From positions 11,579,917 through 11,643,916 of the forward strand of contig JARUPZ010000010.1 of assembly GCA_031213475.1 (NCBI GenBank): DNA of 64,000 bases, written 5' to 3'. Position 1 is the stretch's first letter; every line of letters starts with the position of its first letter. The notes under the pieces were generated by a model that saw nothing but the letters and a program-made list of their open reading frames with translations, did not search any database and was not told where the DNA came from. Position numbers and translations under genes: made by a program. Positions 35,601 through 45,600 of the stretch are shown here, in pieces. Source of the stretch: Nereocystis luetkeana. Lineage: Eukaryota; Sar; Phaeophyceae; Laminariales; Laminariaceae.

Positions 35601-36262
35601 TCGCAGGTGCGCCCCAGGTGAATATCTGCTGCACAAAATGACCGGGATCAGAACAAGACAAGACATGCTTCTCTCGGTGCTGCTGCGCACATAGCTCAGT
35701 TGGAGATTGGGGGCACATTACCAACACGTGCCGTGTCTTTTCTCTGAAACCAGCTGATTCTCCAGTAGGCTTCCTGGCTAAGCGAGCCTGTCATCCAGTC
35801 TTGCTCGAGCTAAACTTGTGAGCAATACTCGTATTGGTGGTGCAACCTTCTGTTCAACGACAACTGCTGTCGATGCTGTTGTTCCATCTCGTGCACGAAC
35901 ACAGCCAACACGATGACGGAACACTGGGAAAGAAAGAATGAACAAAACTCCAACGAATCAGATGCAATTTTGTCCGAAAATGTAAAGATCGTATAGGCAT
36001 TAATACTGATACAAGATAGGTCCTTACATTTATGGACATAGCGGTATCACGTATCATGGGTATGCAACGTCGACGACCCGGCTTCTTCAAGTGGAAAAAG
36101 CCAAGACACGGCACAGAAAGCAGCAGCAACACCCCTCACATCCAGTAAACCGCTCTCGCTGAAAGCATCCCCGGGCCGCTTTGCCTCCGACCCTCCTCCG
36201 TCCACTCCATGCTGCAAAACTCGAAGCTCCGCGAATCGCCTTGTAAGGTCTCGCGTCGCCAT
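17669..36262 (-). CDS. Syntaxin-16/Tlg2/SYP4-type Qa-SNARE, complete, 8 exons
   Basis: Exons in transcript order: 36262-36140, 24844-24736, 23846-23749, 23312-23229, 22699-22592, 21348-21195, 20019-19919, 17815-17669. The phases agree, giving 307 residues; human syntaxin 16 has about 325. The family drives fusion at the trans-Golgi and endosome and binds the SM protein Vps45. Seen: the N-peptide MATRDLTRRF (residues 1-10, like syntaxin 16 and SYP4); PPLWVDKVD before the Habc helices (~residues 60-170); the linker DPGFNEQQMAVLEDTEVL; a SNARE motif split by an intron at NMEQ|VVEH, with zero-layer Gln 246 in DQGTILDRID; and a C-terminal membrane anchor (~287-303) with a four-residue tail. The first intron (~11.3 kb) carries most of the regional transposons. 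A missed small exon between residues 41 and 42 cannot be excluded, although the direct join already gives the family length. Confidence 0.92.
17830..18350. repeat. Purine/pyrimidine-asymmetric tract in SNARE intron 7
   Basis: The plus strand is almost all A and G (units such as GGACGAAAAGGATCATAAAAATGAAA, repeated at 17907-17990, and GAACGAAAAC). The minus-strand transcript is therefore C/U-rich directly upstream of the acceptor of the last SNARE exon and acts as a giant pyrimidine tract. Confidence 0.6.
19304..19500. repeat. (CAT/CAC)n trinucleotide microsatellite
   Basis: About 200 bp of CATCACCATCAT repeats inside SNARE intron 6. Its His-rich open frame is a by-product of the repeat, not a gene. 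Confidence 0.85.
20545..21125. repeat. ~80-95-bp minisatellite in SNARE intron, with a nested MITE
   Basis: Five to six diverged units share GAGTTCCTTGACGG, TTTTGACSCGTCAAGGACTG and ATAATTAAYACT. The MITE at 20575-20690 sits inside the first unit and so arrived after the array formed. Confidence 0.65.
21490..22015. repeat. GGTTCG-type degenerate tandem repeat
   Basis: Short units of the form GGCGGTTCGGTT, GCGGTTCG and TTGGCGATTCG alternate over about 500 bp in the intron upstream of the SNARE exon at 21195-21348. No conserved reading frame was found. Confidence 0.55.
23350..23580. repeat. (GCAAGCAG)n microsatellite upstream of a SNARE acceptor
   Basis: An octamer-type repeat of GCAGGCAA units. 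On the transcribed minus strand it is CTTGCCTG repeats that run to within ~35 bases of the acceptor for the exon at 23312-23229. No other AG lies between the array and the acceptor, so the microsatellite appears to supply the upstream pyrimidine-rich tract. Confidence 0.75.
24460..24720. repeat. CGAAC/CGGAAT pentamer-like array
   Basis: Repeats of CGAACCGAAC, ending in a clean run of CCGAA units that abuts the donor of the SNARE exon at 24736-24844 on the minus strand. Confidence 0.7.
26060..26440. repeat. Long imperfect inverted repeat (foldback), arms ~170 bp
   Basis: The left arm (about 26060-26230) matches the inverse complement of the right arm (about 26265-26440). Matching blocks include GTAGACCGT...CTCTCG.GTCT.TACCCAC and GAGCC.T..GGTGG.CCACTGCTT. 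The short spacer is centred near 26250. The arms differ too much to be a recent inversion. It lies inside the large first SNARE intron. Confidence 0.6.
26834..27145. repeat. Tandem duplication, ~158-bp unit
   Basis: Two nearly identical units contain a GATC-rich stretch (GATCTATCTGATCT), GTGTGTAGGTAGCTTTTACT, and one half of the TTAA-type MITE (CCCCGAAACGGGAGTGCGGT). Confidence 0.7.
27783..27872. mobile_element. MITE family C (~90 bp, CACTCTGTCCGGAAA termini), best copy
   Basis: CACTCTGTCCGGAAAAGTAAGGAC at the left faces CCTTACATTTCCGGACAGAGTG at the right. Other copies: 22965-23045, 25040-25135, 35965-36050, 37225-37318, 37778-37878, and a half copy at 7186-7210 beside a MITE A. Confidence 0.75.
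28880..29405. repeat. Minisatellite of GGTACCCGACACTTCGG units
   Basis: Roughly 60-110-bp diverged units share TACCGGTACCCGACACTTCG, CACCCAAATATACC and AATACCGG. Both strands are open for ~90 codons only because of the repeat. Confidence 0.6.
29805..29990. repeat. Two-copy direct repeat, ~100 bp
   Basis: Two successive copies share TGGGACT.CCAT.CTGAC.CGG.TCA and GTGCGTATGGCGTCAAAAGT. Confidence 0.6.
30410..31040. repeat. Degenerate tandem repeats rich in CAGTACTG
   Basis: Units share CGCAGTGTTTCGGGATTCTG and many palindromic CAGTACTGC motifs. A second set, CCCATACTGCGAGTACTGTA, occurs at ~30715 and ~30950. Confidence 0.5.
31112..32007. mobile_element. hAT-like non-autonomous TIR element filled with GGGTC repeats
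   Basis: The termini are inverted: CAGGGCTTTTCGCGGGTC at the left and GACCCGCGAAAAGCCCTG at the right. The flanking 8-mers are gaaatttg (31104-31111) and gaaatatg (32008-32015), 7 of 8 identical, as expected for hAT target duplications. The interior is ~50-bp units of GGGTCGGGTCGGGTC plus a spacer. No transposase frame was found. Probable relatives are at 11335-11529 and 57444-58186. Confidence 0.75.
32383..34560. mobile_element. Composite TIR element region with duplicated ~600-bp unit
   Basis: TIR-like sequence TTTCCTATGCGGTTCGATTT at 32388 has its inverse near 33110 and again near 34545. The segment 32505-33125 is repeated at 33970-34555 (shared blocks such as GCATGCTCTCTAAATTCAAG and CGCCCGACGCTCGGGCGGCG). 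The second copy follows directly after the 830-bp element at 33136-33965. No transposase was recognised. Confidence 0.55.
33136..33965. mobile_element. 830-bp TIR element, perfect 14-bp termini, 5-bp target duplication
   Basis: It begins ACCTATGCCAATGG and ends with the exact inverse complement CCATTGGCATAGGT. CTAAG flanks both ends (33131-33135 and 33966-33970). A second, diverged copy spans about 46787-47640 and shares GGATCCATGGTCTA and GAGAGCTTGCCGGCGGCGTC. The interior has no convincing protein, so both copies look non-autonomous. Confidence 0.7.
34819..35177 (-). mobile_element. tRNA-headed SINE inserted in a TTAA-type MITE
   Basis: On the minus strand the element opens with a tRNA-like head (box A-like TGGTTCAAGTGGTTA, box B GGTTCGAGCCC) and continues through a body shared with 62364-62707. 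It ends in an A-rich tail, seen on the plus strand as TTATTTTTATTT. The two halves of an older MITE flank it (34737-34818 and 35178-35200), so the SINE came later. Confidence 0.75.
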
Positions 36263-36639
36263 CGCACAATCGGCGTCTCCACTCCGCCAATCCCTGCCCC
36301 CCAGGACGACCCTCCACCTCCCAAAACACGCGTTAAGCGGCGAAGAAACCCTCTAAGCCACCCTAGCCCTGTCTTGGGGTGCTTAGCGTTGGTGATTCGC
36401 TGTTATTTAGCGAAAGAACTCCCACCTTCTGCTACGAAAGAAACGCGGGAGGAGAGAACCGAGGGTGATGTCCTGGATTTCCAAAAGGTTTCACGGCGTT
36501 ATTACTGCCTGCAAATTCGTACCGAGAAATCACGTATCATTCAACGGACGAACAATCGACCGCCCCTCACTGCTGCACCCCCACGCTCCTGGAGCGGGCG
36601 CCTAACAGAAGAGGAGCAGGAAGATAGGAGGCGGTAGAA
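36263..36639. promoter_or_regulatory. Divergent promoter of the SNARE and MDC1-like genes
   Basis: Only 377 bp separate the two start codons, so both promoters and 5' UTRs must fit here. The region is GC-richer than its surroundings and almost free of the regional transposons. A CCAAT sequence occurs (CGCCAATCC, ~36283) and no clear TATA box was seen. The initiation context of the + gene is GTAGAAATGA. Confidence 0.55.
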
Positions 36640-39600
36640 ATGACGCAACACATGGGCATGATGGACTTCAGTGATGAAGAGGAGAAGGATGACGAGGAGG
36701 TTGTGGGACACCTCTATCTGTTGCCTCCTCTCAACAGGACGTTAGGTTGGACCATCAAGGAGTTTAAGAACGGTGAGCGACGAGAGAGGGGATAGCTCGA
36801 AGACGACGCACAACTCACAGGCAGGTGTAAGCCGTCCTCCTGTCTACAATCATCTTCGCGTGGGAATAAGCTGCTATGGATAGGCAACCCCTCCGGTCGT
36901 CTTGTCTGGCAAGACCAAACCGACCTAATTTTGTTTCGGCTTTTGAATTCTCGAGCGGCACGACTGCTATGTACTCCTCTGTTGGTGACAATGATTCGCC
37001 AGGCATGAGGGGTAGCCAGGCTGGTAGACGCTCCGTCTCAATGAGCGAGCGACTGCTGTGCGTACCCATATAATATATGGTACCTGGTACCTGGTACTTG
37101 GTACGATTCACGCTGCAGTATCAATCAGATTCGCGTCGTGCATCAGCAGTCAGCACTTACTACCAGGGCCGTGCATGGCACAGCAGAGAGAGAGAGAGCG
37201 AGCACCGCTTTGCCACGTTGGTCACCATATTTGTACCATTCTGTCCGAATATGTAAGAATCGTCTGGGTGTTTATATCAATGATGAAACGGTATTATATT
37301 TTCGAACAGAGCGGCATACCGCTATTAGTAACTGCTGCATAGAGTACTCATTCAGGTACCTGGTACGCGCACGAGTACAGTACCTCATACATACCCTGGT
37401 ATGTCATATCGTTAAAGCGCGTCCCTGGTACTAAAACAGCTAAAGCAGTACCAGGTACTCGTATACATGGCACTATTAATACTATTAATAGTGGATATAC
37501 AACTCTAGGCAAGCTTGAACTTGGGGAAAATTTCCTTTCCAATCTTCAATTGCCAACCGTCGCAGCGACCAACGCCCCAACTCTAAAACGCCTCGCCAGC
37601 AAAGATGGGGAGTGGGGAGTGAGGGCGTGTCACCCAAAAATGTGAACAGCGGTCACGGCGTACGGCCGCAGCGTTCACAGAAAAACCTTCCGGTGCGTAC
37701 GTAATACCTGGTACCTGGTAGGTAATACCTGGTACTACTGCTGTACCTGGTATCGGTTGTTACGTACCACCACTCTATGTAGGCGTCCATACAATATAAG
37801 GACCGACCGCCTCGTCTGCATGTCTGCATATTACTTGTGGCATCTATGCGGCCTTGCTATTTGAGGCCAGAGTGGTTGGTATTGCCAAGGATCGATCACT
37901 TTTTTTTGTTCAACGAACGACATTGCCGTCACTTTTTTTCAAGACGATAAACGGCCGTCACTCCCCATTTTTCTCTGCCCGCCAGCAACTTCCAAATTCC
38001 CTGTATTTGCTTCACCCAGCAAGAGGGTAAATGCATACCAGGTATGACATGCCCTATATGCCTTCGGCGACCGTGGAAATTAGTTGATCTAGCAATTTGC
38101 TTGGGTTAATTTCTGTGGGTGTTGCAACTTGGCAGGAGAGACGACGGTGGGTCGCAACGACGATGAAGACATAGTCATCTCGGACCCGAGCGTTTCCGGT
38201 CGACACGCCTCCATCGACATCGTCGAACTCCCGGGGGCCGGGGGCAAGCGTGTAACGCTCAAGGTAACTTCTATCCATCGGCTCGTCCTTTACATTTCCT
38301 CCGGCGTGTTTGTGAGATATATATGAAGTATTCGCACCGGAGAGGCAGCGACGGAAACCGTAGCAATTCTTACCACGACGGTAAATGAAAGGCAAGATAG
38401 GAGAGATTCCTGGCCTCGTACGAGTATCCCAGGCGTAGGCACGAGGTGTACCACAAACAGCAGAGTGCTACGAGTATGCCTGGTACGTTGATAACACATC
38501 GCACGTCGCACCCTTGTACCTGTCAGACAAGCAGCAGCATACCTGGTATATATAGAACGGGCGACAAAGGTTGGTGTGTTCCTTTGGGTTTGCTCTACGT
38601 GCTTACTGCATCTGCCACAGAGTTAGAGTAGCACAGATATGATACGATGTCGGTTCCATCAGCTCCATGACTATCAATGAAAGGAAACAGAACACAACTG
38701 AGAGTCTTTCGCCGTCAGCCGAATATAGCTTGAGATACCTGGTACCAGGTATGTCTTACCTGGTATATGCTGCCAACGCCCCCTCCCCCTTCCGCCTTTG
38801 ATTGGTCTATGACAAAGATGTCAGGCGACAGCACTTTTACCCCTTGACAGACAGCAACTTTGCCTTGGCATGCCTTCATCGACACCAAACTACTATTAAT
38901 AGGTTTAAGTGTGGAACAACCGGCCGTGAACCGTTGGCAGCGCACGTTTTGCCTTGCTTGGCATGTCTCCTGGTATCTTTGGTCTATGGAACCCGAACCC
39001 TCGGTGCGATGTTGCGATGTCATCATGTTCAGACGCATGCTTGAAAGGGGGTAGGGTACGAGTAGCGCCTAGACTTTCTGAGGCTGCTCACCTGAAAAGC
39101 TCTTTGTCTGACACAAAAACTGAGTTACTTGTGATATACACTCCACCCCAACGAGCAATCCCGTAGGCTATGATAGGTGTATCACGAAACACATTGTCAA
39201 GCACTAGTGAGATCCCAGTGACATTGGGATACCGGGTAGTTACTCAGTTAAGGAGCCCAGTCAGTTAAACATATTTGCCTCATAAGGCTACATAGTGCTA
39301 CCCCTATCGTACCACACGCCTCTTTACATACCGTGTTGCCACGTTGCGATGATAACGCGATCAGGACCTCCGCAGCACCAACGGCACCTACATCATTGAC
39401 GCCGAAACGGGGTCCAAGACTCGCCTCGCACCGAAGAAGGCCACGATGATACCCGAGGAGGGCTGCCTTGTTCACTTCGGCGGCGCCATCTGCAAGGTGC
39501 GCGTTCCTCGCGAGCACCTCAAACCGGAAACGTTTTTGCGACTTACATGGCCGCACGAAGCTGGGCCATGATCTATCCGGCCCTCCTAAATTGACCGACG

Positions 39601-42600
39601 GCACGTATGTTGTGTGTACGTAAGCAGTGTGGTGAGCTTAACCCTTTTAGGACTGCAGCCCTGTTTTCGGGGACGAACCACCTAGATTTTTTCTAGTCCC
39701 CTAAACAGGACTGTAGTCCTACACGAACAAGGGGTAGGCTTTATTTTTACCAAACCGCCGGGGTTTTCAAGAGATAAAAAATCAACCGGCGTCTTATCTT
39801 GGACTGCAATAGCCATGGCAGTGAGGTATATACATAACCTGGTAGACTGGTATGATATTTGACGTAGAGTATCTACCACGTATCATTCACCACTTTTTTT
39901 TCAGGAGGCGATGTACACGTGCTGCCATTAGCAGTAGAGCAGTATTCCGGCTCGGTTTTCTTAGTGCCACGCTGGAATTTTCAGGTGTCACTTATTTTTG
40001 TGGACCTTTCATTCTTTCGTAAATTGTATTTTCCAGGAATTTTCTGTGGCAGCTGTGGAGAAGGTGAGGGTCGAGGGGGAGTGTTTTGTGTACGGCATGA
40101 CATACATCCTTGAAAATTCTGTGATAAAATATCGGGTAGGAGGCGGTCAGTCACAATAGGAGACTGGTCTTGCTGGGCACGTCAAGGCCTAGTTTGACCT
40201 GCTGATATATAATATTACAAGTGTTTTAGTGTGGGGGCGGTCAGTCAAGGCGCCAAACCGCCGTCTCGTACGTACCAGGTAGCATTTTTGTACCTGCCCC
40301 TTTTTCCTGTGCTGTCAAGTTTACCTAAAACACGGCCGTTACGCGTTGGTTTTCCCTTGGTTTTATGTGAATTGTGCAACAATCGCATACCAGGGTAGTT
40401 GACCCCCAAATGGGCCAAATTTGCAGCGGGCTTTTTTCAAATCCGCCTCAGTACTTTAAAAGCTATACCGCGCATACCTGGTACTATATTAGATATATGC
40501 GAGAAAACTCGGGAAAAAGGTCAATTTGACCGAAAATAGTCCCGAGCTTGTTGGGTCAAAGCCCACCGCCCGTGCTGTATATAGGGGCGCGTCGTCTGCC
40601 ACTGGTGTACGATTTGTTGCTATTGTGCATGCAGGACAGCGTCATGTCCTTTCTTTGTTTTGATGATAACTTCAATTTTTTGGAAGGTAACGATTTATAT
40701 AACACGGCCCAGAGAACAGCAGTGCGCCTTGGCTTTGTGAAAACAAGAGTTTGCTAGACGGACCGCACTATCGAATGCTCTTTTTTTTATCATCACTTTT
40801 ACTTTCCAGCCTAACTCGTCGAAGGTTTTACCCTCAACGAGCTTCTGGACAAGCCGCGGTCACAGGTGTCTAACCTTCCCCCCCCCGGGTACGTGCCTTC
40901 ATTTTTTGTCGCGCATAGGGTTCAGCATTCCCACTGCTCGTCGATTTTCATCGAATGTAGCTAACTCACGCTCTCGCGCTTTCCGCTTATAATTTTTTCA
41001 TGCAAGAAAAAGGCCCTACGAGCATGCAATCGGTGAGACTTGAACCCACGAAATTGATATTGATAGGCACGCGGACCACCTACCAAGCCACCGGAGACGC
41101 TGGCGCTCTACAGTATAAAAACAATGCAACTCCATATATTTTTTTTTTCAACTTTTTGGGCATTTTGGACTGCGCGGCTACGAGTTCTCCAACCTTTTCC
41201 TGTTCGCCTCGTTATAGTGTAAAACAAAGTCACAAAAGTTGGCGGCAACTTCGGCGTTTTGGTCTTCCAACAAGAAGTGGGATTTTAGTATTCCAAAAAT
41301 CGTTTCCGTCATGACAGGTGGCGATGGGCCCTCCCGCGCGGGACCTATGCGACTTGGACGTACGCGATGGGACTAACATTTATGACATGGACACCCAGCT
41401 GCCCGGAGGGGATTTGGACGATATCGATCAGGGGCAGGGTGGCGCCGCGGCTGGGGGTAGGGATGAGGGGGGGGGGACCGAGCCGCTCGCCACGGTGGAC
41501 GAAGCGGGGACCAAGCCGGACGTTGAACATGTGGCTGGAGTTGCGGACGTTGAAGTTACAGTTGAACCTGCGGTTGAACTTACGGTTGAACCTGCGGTTG
41601 AACTTGTAGAAATTAATCCTGAACCCGTAGTGGAATCTCCGGTTGAAGTTGCAGAACGATCGATTGACCTTGCGGCGGAACCTGCGGTTAGTGGTGCAGC
41701 TGAAGTTGCGACTGAGCCTGCCGTTGAAGCTACCGTTGAAGCTACCGTTGAAGCCACTGTTGAAGCTACCGTTGCACCTACCGTGACACCTACCGTTGAC
41801 CCTGCTGGGGTTGAACCTGCCGATAAACCTGCGGTGAAGCCTGTGGCCGAGTGCGAGAGCGGTGCTTGCTTTGAAGGAGTTGTGGAGGGAGCGGAGGATG
41901 CGGGGGCTAGATGTCGAGACGACGCGGCGGCGGCGGCGGCGGCGGCGGTTGAAGAGAAGGAGGGGAGGGTGAACCCTGAGGATTCGGGGGAGCCTCGGGG
42001 CGAGACTCTGCGCGAACAGGTGGGGGAGAACGGAGGTGCCGCTGACGGCGAAGATAAGCGGGAGGCGCTCGTACACGAGGAGGCGTTGTTGGGAGCGGTA
42101 GGTGAGGACGGCGGAGAGAAACCGCACGTGCGGTTCGAAGGCGTTCGTTTCGAGGGTGTGGGTTTGAGCGACGGCGGAGGTGCTGGCGTGGACGCGAAAG
42201 AGGTGGAAGGGGAGGAGGGGGGGAAAGAGGAGGAGGAGGAGAAGCATGACGAGGAAGAGGAGGACGGGGGGTACGAGCCTCCTACTCAGGCCATGGTGTA
42301 CGAGCTCGACGACAGCAGCGACGATGAGCAGGAGGTGGTAAGCGCCAACAAGGGGGCAGACCAAGACGGTGCCGGAGTTCCGACCGGTCCTACTTCTCCC
42401 TCTCCGTCTTCTACCGATGCTGCCATTGCTGCGGCAGCAGGTGACACCGCCACTGCCGCCGCCGCCGGCGACACCGCTACTGCTGTCGGTGCTGCTGCTA
42501 ATTCTGTCTCCGCGGGGCAAAGCGCTGGCCGCCGCGCGGACAACGGGGATGAGACTGCAGACGAGGGTGACACCGCCTCCCTTTTCAACAAGGAGGGCGA

Positions 42601-45600
42601 CGATGATGAGGGTACTGATACTGACGAGGACGAGGCGGAAGTAACGATCGGCCACGAGGACGGCGAGAAGGACAATGATACGGCGGACGAGGGGGAAACT
42701 GCTCTCCTCTTCAACAACGACAAGGAGGACACCGACGGGGAAGACGACAACGTCAAGGACTACATCAACGCCAGCGCCAACGACGAGGGCAATGCTGCGA
42801 GGGCGGTCGCCACCGCGGACACAAGCGCCGCAGCAGGGTCGGACCGCGACGGAGCAACCTCTAACAGCGCCTTGTCTCAAGGATTCACCCCCACGCCGAT
42901 GACGCCTTCCACTGCTCCGGAGTACCTCGCGCGCTCCAGCCAGGCGGCATCTCCAGGAAACGCGTCCGAGGTGTCTACGCTGAGGCAGGAGTCGCCGAGG
43001 ACTACCCCGAGGCGTGCTGGGAGGGAAGAACGCGATGGGTTGGTGGGGACGCCGGAGAGAGTCGCCGACCGGGGGGCTGAAGGGGAAGGAAGAAGAGGAG
43101 GAGGAGAGGTAGGAGAAGGAGGGTCGGGGGGGGGGGAAGAAGGAAGAGGAAGGCGAGGGGAGGAAGGGGGAGGAGGAAGAGGAGGAGAGGGGGAAGAAGG
43201 AGGGCAAAGACTTTTCGCGGAGTCACCGGGGAGGGGGTACGCCGCCGCTGGCGATGACGATGATGATGATAGCGACGAAGGGAGCGATGCATCGGGGGCG
43301 CTCATCCCCGCGCAAGATCTCGACGGCTTCGGGGACGAGGACGATCCACTGCTAGTAGGCTCGTCTCCAGACGACAAGGAACTGTCAGCTGTTGTCGCGG
43401 GTGCAGCAGAAGCTCCTCGTGTTGCGTGCGGTGAAGGACCCGTTGTCGGTGGCAGCGGCAGCGGCAGCGGTAGGGGTAGCGGTAACGGTAACGGCGAGGG
43501 TAGCCGCAGCGTTACAGTGGCACCGGCGGGGGCAGCGGCGTCAGCGGCAGCCGCAGCTGGCGACTCGGGCTCAGACACAGACGCCACCGAGGTGGACACA
43601 GATGATGGCCCCACCGGCGACGCCCGGCCGACCTCCCCGAACCCCAACAGTGCCAACGCTTCCGCCGCAGAAACCGCGCAGGACGGTGCGGCGGCGGCCG
43701 CGCCGTCGTCACGGTCACCGGATCGTAAAACTGGGCGTCACCTGGCCTCCCGCAAAGCGGAGGTTTCGGGTGACGAGCCTGCGGCGCTAGATGAGGCTCG
43801 CTCGCCCGGCGGGTCCGTACTGCTGAGAACGAGCACAGAGGACGCGATGCAGGCGATCGCGAGGGATCAGCAGAGGGCGGACGCCGCCAGGCTTGCTGCG
43901 CTTGCGGCGCGAGATGGGGCGGGGGGCTTTTCTTACGGACCGGAGGAAGAGGATGAGGAGGAGGATGAGGAGGAGGAGGAGGAGAAGAAGGAGGAGGAAT
44001 GGGAGGGGAAGGGGGAGGGGAGGGGACTGGAGAAGTGGGGGAGGGGGGAGGAAAAGGGGGGCGAGCAGAGTGGGACTGAAGCAGGAAACTTTGCAACAGA
44101 AGCTGAGACCCAGGCCTTTCCGATGCAAGTGGACGAGGACGAAAGGGAGGAGGAAGAGATGGAAGAGGATCCAGAGACGTGCATAGACGGAACAGAGATA
44201 CTGGAAGAAGGGGACTGCTCCCCCTTGCGGGAGAGCGATGCCGGCGCTTCGTACGCCGTCGGGGACCCTGCCGCCGTCGACCCCTCTCCGGGGCCTGGCT
44301 CGCCCCGCTCTCAGGCGGGGGCCGGCGACGCTTCGCCCGCGGACAAGGTGGCAGATGCCACCAAGAGCGGCAACAGGGTGCCGGATGGGGCGTTTGCGGG
44401 AGGGGGTGCGGGGACATCATCCTCGTCGTCAGCGGCAGCGGCGGCGACAAGGTTAAGGGCGACGGCGACGATGGCGGTGGGACGCCTCGGGCTTACAGAA
44501 AGTGGAGATTCTGAGGGCGACGATGGGGAGAGCGCGGTCGAAAATGAAGACGGAGGTGGGGTGGCGGTCGGTGAAGGTAAGCCGGCGGGGGCTGGCGGGG
44601 AGGGAGGCGGGGGTGGCCATGACGATGATGACGAGGAGGAACCTAAGGAGGAGGGGCAGGGGGAGGAGGATGAGGGGGGTGAGGAGGCGAGGGGAGAGGA
44701 GGAAAAGGGACAGGGGGTTTTGGGAGGGGAGGAGAAAGGGAGGGGAGGGGAGAAGGAGGACATGGAAAAAGAACAAGGGGGAGACCAGGAGGAGCGGAAG
44801 GAGGGGGGGGAGCAGGGGCGGCAGGATGTTAGGAACGCCGATCGACGTGATCGAACTCCCGCCCCGACATCGCCGAGGGTGAGCGGTCGACGAAGGGTAA
44901 GGCCCAAGGCGTTCGACGAAGATGATGAAACTGAACAACACAAAAAACAAGCAAAAGAGAAGCCGGTGGTTGCTGATGCTGTCGCGCCGCCAACCAAGGG
45001 CAGACGGAAGACGAGGGGGACGACGCACGAACCGGCAGCCGCCGCCGCCGCCGCCGCCGCCGCCGAGCAACCACAAGGTCCACCGGAAGCACCGGAAACA
45101 CCGGAGCCCAGGCGCACACGAGGAAGGGCCGCGAGGGGAAGCGAGGTGCGCCCGACGGCTCCTGCCCCGTCTCCAGCTAGACGCGGGCGAGGTGGTGGTA
45201 AAAAATCGGCAACAGATTTCGTTGAAACAACGGGGAATCGGCCCGTTCGATCCGGAAAACGCCTGCGGAGCCAAGTGTCCCCCGAAACGGTGCGGGGGTC
45301 ACAGAAGGAGGGGGCGGAAGAAGGGGAGGATTCTGAGGCCGGGGTTAACGTGGGCGAGAGGTCGCCGCCGCCTGAACGCGTGGTGAAGCGTGGGAGGGTA
45401 TCTCGCTCCGTCTCCACAGCCAACGCCGCTGTTGAGGCTGCCGTTTCTCCTAGAAGGAGGGGGAGGGGGCAAGCCGAAAAGGACGCCGTAGTTGATTCGC
45501 GCGTCGCTTCGAGGGCGTCTAGAGGGAGGGGACGGGGGCGGGGCCATCCCCGGCAGGAGGCGGGGACTGCGGAGGATCCGAGTGAAGATGTAAGCGCCGA

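Noticed and set aside
41345-43207. 620-codon minus-strand open frame, and other long frames opposite or overlapping 41318-46201
   Set aside because: These are shadows of the GC-rich, repeat-rich coding exon. They are Ser/Pro/Arg low complexity without family motifs, while the + frame joins in phase to FHA and BRCT exons.
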